Assembly: GCA_046541355.1 (NCBI GenBank)
Contig: JBKHDM010000128.1
Span: 1 to 5,257 of the forward strand
Length of the DNA stretch: 5,257 nucleotides
Reading direction: 5' to 3'
Source: CAYZHV01 sp046541355
GTDB lineage: Bacteria > Spirochaetota > Spirochaetia > DSM-27196 > Alkalispirochaetaceae
Made by a program: the position numbers and the translations under genes. The notes beneath the pieces were generated by a model that was not told the origin of the DNA, did not search any database, and was given only the letters and a program-made list of their open reading frames with translations. This document shows positions 1 to 5,225 of this stretch, in pieces. Position 1 is the first letter of the stretch, and each line of letters opens with the position of its first letter.

Positions 1-33
1 ACAAAAGATGTGCGCCCGCCGGCGATTGCTCAT
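1..33 (-). CDS. Start of an unknown gene, cut by the window edge
   Basis: An ATG at 31-33 overlaps the TGA stop of the 69-residue ORF to its right in an ATGA arrangement, typical of translationally coupled genes. Eleven codons are visible, reading MSNRRRAHIFC, before the window ends. The purine-rich run AAGGGGGG lies directly before the ATG and could serve as a Shine-Dalgarno, although it sits very close. The short basic N-terminus gives no family. The coupling is the main reason to believe both this start and the upstream ORF. Too little is visible to propose a function. Confidence 0.35.
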   Translation of the reverse strand, partial: MSNRRRAHIFC

Positions 34-239
34 CCCCCCTTGCGCGACCAGCGTCGGGCGAGGCGGTCCCGCTCCTCCTCTGTCAGCTCGCTCAGTTTCT
101 CCTTGAAGCTCCTCGCCCGCTCCTCCACAACTGCGGTAACCAGGACCTGGTAGAAGCACTCGCTGCGGTAGACAAAGGGCATGAACCAGTGGACCGGATG
201 GATGAAGTGCCCGAGCAAGGTACATAAAACGCTCAGCAC
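30..239 (-). CDS. Small hypothetical protein, hydrophobic N-terminus and charged C-terminal helix
   Basis: I do not recognise this 69-residue product. Residues about 2-24 are strongly hydrophobic and aromatic (including HPVHWFMPFVY) and could be one membrane segment. Residues about 38-66 are highly charged (EERARSFKEKLSEL and onward) and look like an amphipathic helix. Codons in the second half favour G or C at the third position like the neighbouring genes, which supports real coding. The start is uncertain: GTG at 237-239 has no good ribosome site, and in-frame TTG and ATG codons lie further in. The same frame continues upstream to 383, broken only by a TGA at 261-263, so this may be the C-terminal half of a disrupted gene. 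The next gene starts within its stop codon. Confidence 0.45.
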   Translation of the reverse strand: MLSVLCTLLGHFIHPVHWFMPFVYRSECFYQVLVTAVVEERARSFKEKLSELTEEERDRLARRWSRKGG

Positions 240-245
240 CCGGGC

Positions 246-283
246 AAAAAAAGAAGCCGATCAGCACGCCCGGTTCTGCTTCT
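246..283 (-). terminator. Possible intrinsic terminator
   Basis: On the minus strand, arms AGAAGC (283-278) and GCTTCT (257-252) can pair across a 20-nt loop and are followed at once by a run of T (251-246). The stem is only 6 bp and the loop is long, so it is weak. The stop codon of the 40-residue ORF (261-263) lies in the loop, so the position suits the end of a transcription unit. If it works, the ORF at 30-239 would need another promoter. Confidence 0.3.
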
Positions 284-383
284 CCACAGTGTAGCGGATC
301 TTCCGGGCGAGAAAGCGGTACCAGTCCGCGGAGGCGAGCGTCCGGCATGGCGGGATGATGAGCTTTTCCAGGGCAGACGGCAT
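261..383 (-). CDS. Orphan 40-residue ORF or gene remnant
   Basis: The ORF runs from ATG at 381-383 to TGA at 261-263 and is too short for ordinary ORF cut-offs. The product starts MPSALEKLIIPP and ends in a basic stretch (RKIRYTVEKQNRAC). Codon third positions are strongly G/C, as in real genes here, so this looks like coding sequence rather than chance. There is no convincing ribosome site before the ATG, and the ATG lies within the left 10-bp direct repeat of a MITE-like element, so the native 5' end may be lost or altered. The frame stays open a further 24 codons into that element, as far as a TAA at 456-458. It is also in frame with the downstream ORF at 30-239 across the TGA. I do not recognise the family. 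It is either a remnant or a very small gene. Confidence 0.35.
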   Translation of the reverse strand: MPSALEKLIIPPCRTLASADWYRFLARKIRYTVEKQNRAC

Positions 384-393
384 CCAACCAAAC

Positions 394-411
394 GTATCAA
401 GAAGCGTGTTG
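394..411 (+). repeat. Left terminal inverted repeat of the MITE-like element
   Basis: GTATCAAGAAGCGTGTTG is the reverse complement of 521-538 with one mismatch (A against C as read on the plus strand). Pairing stops abruptly at both ends of the 18 bp, as expected for a transposon terminus rather than a diffuse palindrome. Confidence 0.65.
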
Positions 412-444
412 GTAGATCGCTCCAAGATACTATGAAGTAAAGAC

Positions 445-466
445 TTATCCTCGAGTTATCCTCGAG
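445..466. repeat. Perfect 11-bp tandem duplication
   Basis: TTATCCTCGAG occurs twice head to tail (445-455 and 456-466) inside the MITE-like element. Eleven is not a multiple of three, and the duplication creates the TAA at 456-458 that closes the minus-strand reading frame. Slippage or a local duplication after insertion is the simplest origin. Confidence 0.8.
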
Positions 467-520
467 AACGGTTATTGATGGTGTAAACCTCTGCTTAGAA
501 AGGAGTTAGTCTCGTTTTAT

Positions 521-538
521 CAACACGCTTCTCGATAC
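521..538 (-). repeat. Right terminal inverted repeat of the MITE-like element
   Basis: CAACACGCTTCTCGATAC is the partner of 394-411, with 17 of 18 positions complementary. The GCATCCAACC direct repeat follows after 3 nt. Confidence 0.65.
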
Positions 539-551
539 CTAGCATCCAACC

Positions 552-576
552 GGGCCCCGGGTAGCCGGCGCCGGCT
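552..576 (-). terminator. GC-rich palindromes just after the pseudokinase stop
   Basis: AGCCGGCGCCGGCT (563-576) is a perfect 14-bp palindrome 13 nt beyond the stop codon of the upstream gene, next to GGGCCC and CCCGGG palindromes (552-561). In RNA these would form a stable hairpin that could slow polymerase or protect the 3' end. No T-run follows, so this is not a standard intrinsic terminator. Confidence 0.3.
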
Positions 577-589
577 CCAGGAGGGTGCG

Positions 590-2317
590 CTACTTGAGGG
601 TGAGGCGTGTCGGAATGCGCACGGACAGGGTGGTTTCGCCCTCCTCCCGGTGCGCTTCCAGGCGGCCGTCGATCTGCTGTAACACAAGCCGACTTAAGGG
701 AAACTCCGGGTCGCCGCCGCCCTCAGGGGTAACGGCGCAAACGACCAGGCCGAGGCTGTCTCCGTCGTCAAAGAGCTCGACGGTGAGAGCGTGGGGCACT
801 GCGGGCTGAGAGAGGGTGTTGATAAGCAGCTCGGAGAGGATGGTTGTCACGGTAAAGATCGTCCGGGTGGTGAGCTTTACCTCGGCGAGGTTGTACTGCG
901 CCTCGAGGCGTGGGGAGAGGCTGAGGACGTCGATGATGCGATCGGTGATCTCCCGGATCACCGGCGCCGCCGGCAGGGTCTCGCTATCCTCGAGCAGGAG
1001 AAGCTGCTCGTAGACACACCGGAACGCCGCGACGCTCCCCCGCGCCTCCCGGGCGAGAGCCTTTACCCTCCGGGTCTCCCCGTTGAGTTCCCGGAGGGTG
1101 AGGAAGCTCTCGAGGGTGGTGAGGTTGCCGTTGATCTGGTTGTAGGCGTCCCGCAGCAGGTTGCTCATCCGCTCGATCTGACCCCAGAGCTGGGACTCGA
1201 TGACCCGACGTTGGGAGAGGTCACGGAAGGAGGTCACCGTCGCACGCCCCCGAGGGAGGTCGACCCCCCGGCTCTCGATCTCCACCGAGAGGTAGGTGCC
1301 GTCACCGCAAAGGCAGCGAACCTCTCCGGTTCCCCCATCCCTGCAGAGCTTCTCGCCCCGCTCCCGGTCCTCGGGATGAAAGTTCGTGTAGACCGGATTA
1401 AAGAGCAGCTCCTTTCTGCTGCGGCCTGTGAGGCGGGAGAGAGCACTGTTGACCTCAACCGGCTCGCAATCCCTGTGGACGACAACGCCCTCAAAGGTTG
1501 CAAGATCGAAGAGATCCGCCCTGCCGTCCTCCTCGCCCTTACGCCCCCTGGGGTAGAGGGATACGTCCCTCACGATCGACAGCGCCCGATCCTTGTCGTA
1601 GGGGATGAGCCTCCCCTCAAACCGTGTAGGCTTGCCTCCGACGTTCGCCTCATACTGATAGGTCCGCTCCCTGCCGGATGTGATGACCCGCCGGATACGC
1701 TCCTCGGTCCTCGAGACGTGCTCCGCCGGCAACACCTCCGAGATGTGCCGGCCGAGAAAGCGCTCGGGTGGGGCGATGAGGCGGCCTGGGTCGGTGGCCT
1801 GGTAGTCCTCGATAATGCCGCTCTTGTTAAAGAGAAACAGCATGTCCGCCTGTGCCCGCAGGAGCGTCTCGCTCTTCCGGGCGCGTTCCCGCTCCGCCTC
1901 GAGCTCGCCGAAGCGGGCGAGGGCAACCTCGATCGAGCCGCGGACGGTCTCATCGGGACAATCGGCGGGTAGTACGCCGTAGACTCCGGGGTTTCGCAGA
2001 AGCGGGGTGGCAGCCTTTCCCGGAGCGTCGCCGAACAGCAGAACCGGCAGCTCCCGGAGCTTGCACAACTCCTCGAGGAGCGGTTGCGGATCGAGCGGGT
2101 CGTCTGTACAGAGTATCAGGAGGGAGAGATGGTGCTCTTCTTTGAGACAACGGAGCGCCTCTTTTGCCGTGGCCGCGAGAAAGACCCGGTAGCCGAGGCG
2201 GGTCAAAAGAGCGTGGCGCTCAGGAGCGGACCGGCTGCTTCCGGCAAGAAGCAGCAGCTGATCCCCGGGGGGCAACTCCCCCTCCCGAATCTCATCACCC
2301 TCCCTCTGCCGCTGCAT
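590..2317 (-). CDS. Pseudoreceiver-PAS-PAS-pseudo-histidine kinase (degenerate paralogue of the upstream kinase)
   Basis: This is a 575-residue soluble protein with no signal peptide or membrane helix. It aligns with the 487-residue kinase encoded just upstream. Domains: receiver-like about 20-136, PAS about 150-253 (47 of 102 residues identical to the paralogue, ungapped hand count), an extra PAS about 267-370, a DHp-like helical pair about 377-445, and an ATPase-like fold about 450-572. The receiver acidic residues are replaced by A25/G26/S27. The phosphoacceptor position is C70/T71, though D72 and D73 lie close by. The conserved Ser/Thr is G96 and the Lys is A118. In the DHp the HHRIKNN motif is replaced by YNQINGN (392-398), so there is no phosphoacceptor histidine. 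E496 and N500 of the N box remain, but the G1 aspartate is A528 and the DxGxG motif and G2 glycines are gone. The uninterrupted frame and excellent ribosome site argue against a simple pseudogene. The likely role is regulatory or scaffold, by inference. ATG 2315-2317 is chosen because AGGAGG lies 6 nt before it. Confidence 0.85.
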   Translation of the reverse strand: MQRQREGDEIREGELPPGDQLLLLAGSSRSAPERHALLTRLGYRVFLAATAKEALRCLKEEHHLSLLILCTDDPLDPQPLLEELCKLRELPVLLFGDAPGKAATPLLRNPGVYGVLPADCPDETVRGSIEVALARFGELEAERERARKSETLLRAQADMLFLFNKSGIIEDYQATDPGRLIAPPERFLGRHISEVLPAEHVSRTEERIRRVITSGRERTYQYEANVGGKPTRFEGRLIPYDKDRALSIVRDVSLYPRGRKGEEDGRADLFDLATFEGVVVHRDCEPVEVNSALSRLTGRSRKELLFNPVYTNFHPEDRERGEKLCRDGGTGEVRCLCGDGTYLSVEIESRGVDLPRGRATVTSFRDLSQRRVIESQLWGQIERMSNLLRDAYNQINGNLTTLESFLTLRELNGETRRVKALAREARGSVAAFRCVYEQLLLLEDSETLPAAPVIREITDRIIDVLSLSPRLEAQYNLAEVKLTTRTIFTVTTILSELLINTLSQPAVPHALTVELFDDGDSLGLVVCAVTPEGGGDPEFPLSRLVLQQIDGRLEAHREEGETTLSVRIPTRLTLK

Positions 2318-2323
2318 CCAGCA

Positions 2324-2329
2324 CCTCCT
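2324..2329 (-). promoter_or_regulatory. Strong Shine-Dalgarno of the pseudokinase gene
   Basis: AGGAGG on the minus strand, 6 nt before the ATG at 2317 and inside the 13-nt gap after the upstream TAG. It fixes the start and suggests efficient translation from a shared mRNA. Confidence 0.85.
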
Positions 2330-2330
2330 G

Positions 2331-3794
2331 CTACCGCCGCTCGCCGGTGGTACCGGGACGTTTGGGAAAGCGTACCTTGCCGCAACTGCCCCTGCCCGGG
2401 GCGCTTTCCATCCGGAAAGAGCCGTCGATCTGCTCGGCGAGCATCGCCGAGAGGGTGAGCCCGAGACTGCCCCCGGCTCCTTCTCCCGCGGCTGGATCGA
2501 AGCCGCACCCGTGGTCGCATACCGAGAGGAGGAGCGTCACCCCCTCATCCTGGAGTCCGACGGTGATCTCTCCGGATTCCGGTTCGGGATAGGCGTACTT
2601 GATCGCGTTTGTCAGAAGCTCGACGATAATGGTAACAAGGGGGAAGGTTCGGGCGGTCTCGAGCTCCACGTCGGCGACGGCGAGGCGCAGCCTGATCCGG
2701 TCCCTGCCGGAAAAAGCGTCGACGACCCGCCGGGTCACCTCACTGATCGTCGGCCCCGCCGGCAGATGGTCGCCCTCCTCGATCTGCAGCAGCCGCTCGT
2801 AGAGCGCCCGGTTGCTCCCAACCATGGAGAGCATCTCGCTCAGGGCGGTCCGGGCCTCGCTGCCTGTCGCGTTGCCCTTTCTGAGACGGATGGCGCTCTC
2901 GATGGAGGCAAAGTTGTTCTTGATCCGGTGGTGGACCTCGCGGATCAGGTGTCGGGTCTGGTCGAGCTGCCGCTGCAGACGCGCTTCGGCCTCGGTCCGG
3001 TCCGCCACGGCTTGAGCCGCGAGGTACTCATCACTCACATCCCGGACGACAGACAGTGCCGCGTTGTCGCCGCAGGGAACCATCCGGCTCTCGAAGTGGG
3101 AGATCTCTCCGTCGAGATCCATGGAGTAGCGCCGCAGGTTGAGCTTACCGGTGGTGATAACCTTCTCGATCCGCTCGGTTGTGACCTCCACGAGCTCCGG
3201 CGGCAGCGCCTCGGAAAGCGGCTTTCCGAGAAACCCCTGGGGCGGCTCACGGAGCTTCGGACTCAGCCCCGCGCGGAAATCCTCGATAACGCCGTCCCGG
3301 CTAAAAAGAAACATCATATCCGGGAGCGCCTCGAGAAGCGCATCACTCCTCGCCTTTGCGGCGCGTAACTCCTCGGTAACCGAAAAGAGGCGCAACCCCA
3401 TCCTGACCGCGGCGACCATCGCCTGAGCTCCGCAGCTCTTCTCGACATAGCCGTACGGGCCGAACTGTTCGGCTCGCTCGATGATTGAAGGGTCGGTGTG
3501 AGAGGAGAGAAAGACCACCGGGACGCTCCGGAACCTCTGAATCTCCCCGGCGACGTCGATGCCGTCTCCCTCACTGCCGAGATCGATATCCATGAGAATA
3601 AGGGAGATGTCCGAGCGCTCCCGAGCCTCTCTGAGAGCCTCGTCACCGGATGCGGCAAGCACCACCTCGTAGCCGCTGCGGTTGAGAAGCTCCTTCTGGT
3701 CGAGGGCTCTCTGAGGCTCGTCCTCCACGAGCAGGATCGTTGTCGATACAACTGACGGCTGAGCGGAGGCGCCTCCCTGTCCGGAGGATTCCAT
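2331..3794 (-). CDS. Soluble receiver-PAS-HisKA_2 hybrid histidine kinase
   Basis: This 487-residue protein has no membrane segment, so it is a cytosolic sensor kinase. The N-terminal receiver (about 18-138) has the acidic pair E24/D25, phosphoacceptor D69 in LILMDIDL, S97 and K119, so it should accept phosphate. A PAS domain follows (about 147-253), then a short linker helix (255-280). The HisKA_2 dimerisation domain carries REVHHRIKNN (285-294), in which H289, the one preceding R290, aligns with the phosphoacceptor. The HATPase_c domain has N box E392/N396, G1 DHGCG (427-431) and G2 around GGSLGL (441-446). The kinase looks fully active. A receiver at the N-terminus usually means phosphorylation by another kinase tunes its activity; that is family knowledge, not visible here. 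The ATG at 3794 is the only sensible start, as no alternative precedes the receiver. It probably forms an operon with its degenerate paralogue 13 nt downstream. Confidence 0.93.
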   Translation of the reverse strand: MESSGQGGASAQPSVVSTTILLVEDEPQRALDQKELLNRSGYEVVLAASGDEALREARERSDISLILMDIDLGSEGDGIDVAGEIQRFRSVPVVFLSSHTDPSIIERAEQFGPYGYVEKSCGAQAMVAAVRMGLRLFSVTEELRAAKARSDALLEALPDMMFLFSRDGVIEDFRAGLSPKLREPPQGFLGKPLSEALPPELVEVTTERIEKVITTGKLNLRRYSMDLDGEISHFESRMVPCGDNAALSVVRDVSDEYLAAQAVADRTEAEARLQRQLDQTRHLIREVHHRIKNNFASIESAIRLRKGNATGSEARTALSEMLSMVGSNRALYERLLQIEEGDHLPAGPTISEVTRRVVDAFSGRDRIRLRLAVADVELETARTFPLVTIIVELLTNAIKYAYPEPESGEITVGLQDEGVTLLLSVCDHGCGFDPAAGEGAGGSLGLTLSAMLAEQIDGSFRMESAPGRGSCGKVRFPKRPGTTGERR

Positions 3795-3802
3795 CGCCCT
3801 GA

Positions 3803-3831
3803 AGTATAGAAAGAGTAGCGATTGTAGGCAA
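3803..3831 (-). promoter_or_regulatory. Sigma70-like promoter of the kinase pair, possibly leaderless
   Basis: On the minus strand, -35 TTGCCT (3831-3826) and -10 TATACT (3808-3803) are separated by exactly 17 nt and match consensus at 4/6 and 5/6. Only 8 nt separate the -10 from the ATG at 3794, so a start about 7 nt downstream of the -10 would give an mRNA with almost no leader. The only ribosome-site-like sequence is a weak AGGG within these 8 nt. Confidence 0.5.
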
Positions 3832-3848
3832 TAGGCTTTTATGCCTAC
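3824..3848. promoter_or_regulatory. Dyad overlapping the -35, possible operator
   Basis: GTAGGC (3824-3829) and GCCTAC (3843-3848) are perfect inverted copies 13 nt apart. A second TAGGC at 3832-3836 can also pair with GCCTA (3843-3847) across a 6-nt loop. The dyad covers the -35 box, so it could bind a repressor or activator. It is short and could be chance. Confidence 0.35.
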
Positions 3849-3860
3849 GTCGCCTCGACC

Positions 3861-3877
3861 CGGGGCGCTCGGCCCCG
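3861..3877 (-). terminator. GC hairpin after pfk
   Basis: CGGGGC and GCCCCG form a 6-bp stem with a 5-nt loop, starting about 22 nt after the pfk stop. No T-run follows, so it is at best a weak or factor-assisted terminator separating pfk from the kinase genes. Confidence 0.3.
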
Positions 3878-3899
3878 CAGAGCGCGACTCGAGGGAGCA

Positions 3900-5030
3900 C
3901 TACACCCCGACGCAGGTCCCTACTTTCCGGGCGGTGGCGATCCACGGGTGGTCGGCGGGGACGGTCTTCTTCCTGCCCGCGACCTCCTCGAGGGGGACGG
4001 TCCGGCAGGAATCTCCGGCGACGGCGACCATCTTGTTGTACTCCCCCCGGGCGAGGGCCTCGGCGGCGGCGGTGCCGAGGAGGGAGCAGAGCAGGCGGTC
4101 CCGGGTCGAGGGAGTGCCGCCCCGCTGAACGTGGCCGAGGGAGGTAACCCGCGCCTCGGTGCCGGTCAGCTGCTGGATCTCCCGGGCAATGCGGCTCGCC
4201 TTGGGCTCCTGGACGAGGTGGTACGGGTAGCCGCTGTCGTCCCGCTCGATCACTACCTCGGCGGTCTCTTTTTTTCGCTTCTTTCCTTCATCCTCCGCTT
4301 TTGCCTCGGCCTTGGAGATAGCCCCCTCGGCGACGGCGATAATCGAAAAGCGCTTGCCCGTCATCCGCCGCTTCTGGAGGTGCTCGGCGACAAAGTTTAT
4401 GTCGTAGGGGAGCTCGGGGATGAGAATGACGTCCGCTCCCCCGGCGATACCGGCGCCGAGGGTGAGCCAGCCGGCGTTGTGCCCCATGATCTCGCAGACG
4501 ATGATCCGGTGATGGCTGGTTGCGGTGGTGTGGAGCCGGTCGATCGCCTCGGCGGCGATGTTCATGGCGGTGTCGAAGCCGAAGGTGGTGTCGGTCATCG
4601 CCACGTCGTTGTCGATCGTCTTGGGCAGGGTGAGGACGTTTATGCCACCCTCCTTGTGTAGGTGGAGGGCGTTTTTCTGGGTGCCTCCGCCCCCGAGACA
4701 GACGAGGCAGTCGATGTGATGCTTATGGACGTTCTCCACCGCCGCGGAGGTCATGTCCATCTTGGTTCCTCCCATCGGCATCTTGTGCGGTTTGTCCCGG
4801 GCGGTTCCGAGGATCGTCCCTCCCTGGGTCAGGATCCCGCTCACACTCCGGTCGTCGAGGGCGATGGTCCGGTTCTCGACGAGGCCACGAAACCCGTCGA
4901 GAAACCCGACCACCTTCATCCCGTAGGATCCGATCGCCGCCTTGACCACCCCCCGGATCGCGGCGTTCAGGCCGGGGCAGTCGCCGCCGCTGGTCAGTAA
5001 TCCTATGCACTGGGTTTTGCTGTTCTCCAT
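3900..5030 (-). CDS. pfkA: 6-phosphofructokinase
   Basis: This 376-residue cytosolic enzyme phosphorylates fructose 6-phosphate to fructose 1,6-bisphosphate in glycolysis. Visible motifs are the nucleotide-loop SGGDCPGLNAAIRG (14-27), LGTAR with R78, GGGGT (113-117), PKTIDND (136-142) with catalytic base D140, R175, MGH (182-184), E206 in the PELPY segment, and RVTSLGHVQRGG (294-305) with R294, H300 and R303 for sugar phosphate binding. G116 is at the position equivalent to E. coli Gly104, which favours ATP. K137 replaces E. coli Gly124, and Lys there is common in pyrophosphate enzymes and in group III ATP enzymes. The E. coli Asp103 equivalent is G115. ATP as donor is therefore likely but not certain. 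A lysine/glutamate-rich insertion lies at about 240-258. The ATG at 5030 places the first beta strand correctly, with AGAGG shortly before it. Length is normal for the family. Confidence 0.96.
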   Translation of the reverse strand: MENSKTQCIGLLTSGGDCPGLNAAIRGVVKAAIGSYGMKVVGFLDGFRGLVENRTIALDDRSVSGILTQGGTILGTARDKPHKMPMGGTKMDMTSAAVENVHKHHIDCLVCLGGGGTQKNALHLHKEGGINVLTLPKTIDNDVAMTDTTFGFDTAMNIAAEAIDRLHTTATSHHRIIVCEIMGHNAGWLTLGAGIAGGADVILIPELPYDINFVAEHLQKRRMTGKRFSIIAVAEGAISKAEAKAEDEGKKRKKETAEVVIERDDSGYPYHLVQEPKASRIAREIQQLTGTEARVTSLGHVQRGGTPSTRDRLLCSLLGTAAAEALARGEYNKMVAVAGDSCRTVPLEEVAGRKKTVPADHPWIATARKVGTCVGV

Positions 5031-5100
5031 CGTCCTCTTTCCCCTCTCCTCAGCCTCGCCGCTGCCGGCTCGATATCACCTCTCACCCGTGACCGCCTCG

Positions 5101-5129
5101 GGCTGCGCCCCCGAAGCGTCGGCGCAGCC
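5101..5129. promoter_or_regulatory. Strong hairpin in the pfk leader
   Basis: GGCTGCGCC (5101-5109) and GGCGCAGCC (5121-5129) are perfect 9-bp inverted repeats with an 11-nt loop, about 70 nt before the pfk ATG. No T-run follows on either strand, so it is not an intrinsic terminator. It could be a leader structure or a protein-binding site. Confidence 0.45.
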
Positions 5130-5216
5130 GGAGACTCGGCGCGCCCCTTGCCCCTACGGCGTGTCCCCTTGCCCGGGTCGCAAAGCTGCCGGGGGATCAC
5201 CACTTACCTCAGGTTG

Positions 5217-5225
5217 ATTCTACCA
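5217..5225 (-). promoter_or_regulatory. Extended -10 promoter candidate for pfk
   Basis: The minus strand reads TGGTAGAAT, an extended -10 (TGn) with TAGAAT matching 5/6. No good -35 lies 16-18 nt upstream, which is usual for extended -10 promoters. It would give a pfk leader of roughly 180 nt that includes the 5101-5129 hairpin. The rest of 5031-5257 holds no ORF I believe. Confidence 0.35.

Larger units (their letters stand above)
380..551. mobile_element. MITE-like insertion (non-autonomous element)
   Basis: Inverted repeats GTATCAAGAAGCGTGTTG (394-411) and CAACACGCTTCTCGATAC (521-538) match at 17 of 18 positions. Outside them lie perfect direct copies of GCATCCAACC at 380-389 and 542-551, separated from the inverted repeats by 4 and 3 nt. 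The interior of about 110 bp is visibly richer in A/T than the surrounding DNA and encodes no transposase. This layout fits a small non-autonomous transposon with a target-site duplication of about 10 bp. The few bases between the repeat classes mean the exact ends are not settled. In a minus-strand RNA the single mismatch becomes a G-U pair, so the inverted repeats would form an uninterrupted 18-bp stem. Confidence 0.6.

Noticed and set aside
242..280. Selenocysteine recoding at the TGA 261-263
   Set aside because: The sequence after the TGA gives only a weak pairing and then a T-run, unlike a bacterial SECIS hairpin, and no selenoprotein family is recognised.
380..551. CRISPR or tandem-repeat array
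   Set aside because: There are only two direct copies of a 10-mer flanking one inverted-repeat pair. There is no regular repeat-spacer pattern.
791..1972. 393-codon plus-strand ORF
   Set aside because: It lies wholly antisense to the pseudokinase gene. The product lacks any recognisable domain and reflects the G/C third-position bias of the opposite strand.
590..2317. Pseudogene call for the degenerate kinase
   Set aside because: There are no stops or frameshifts over 575 codons, it has a perfect Shine-Dalgarno, codon bias is kept, and PAS conservation is strong. A functional pseudo-enzyme fits better.
2203..2520. 105-codon minus-strand ORF spanning the junction of the two kinase genes
   Set aside because: It is out of frame with both well-supported genes and arginine-rich, as expected for a shadow frame.
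2511..3368. 285-codon plus-strand ORF
   Set aside because: It is antisense to the active kinase, which has complete and convincing domains. Its slight likeness to the other antisense ORF is explained by the sense genes being paralogues.
3948..4661. 237-codon plus-strand ORF
   Set aside because: It is antisense to phosphofructokinase and the product is low-complexity Gly/Val/Leu-rich.
5003..5203. 66-codon minus-strand ORF in front of pfk, with a GAGG-like site before its GTG
   Set aside because: It is arginine-rich, overlaps the pfk start in another frame and has no recognisable domain. A leader peptide is possible but not supported.
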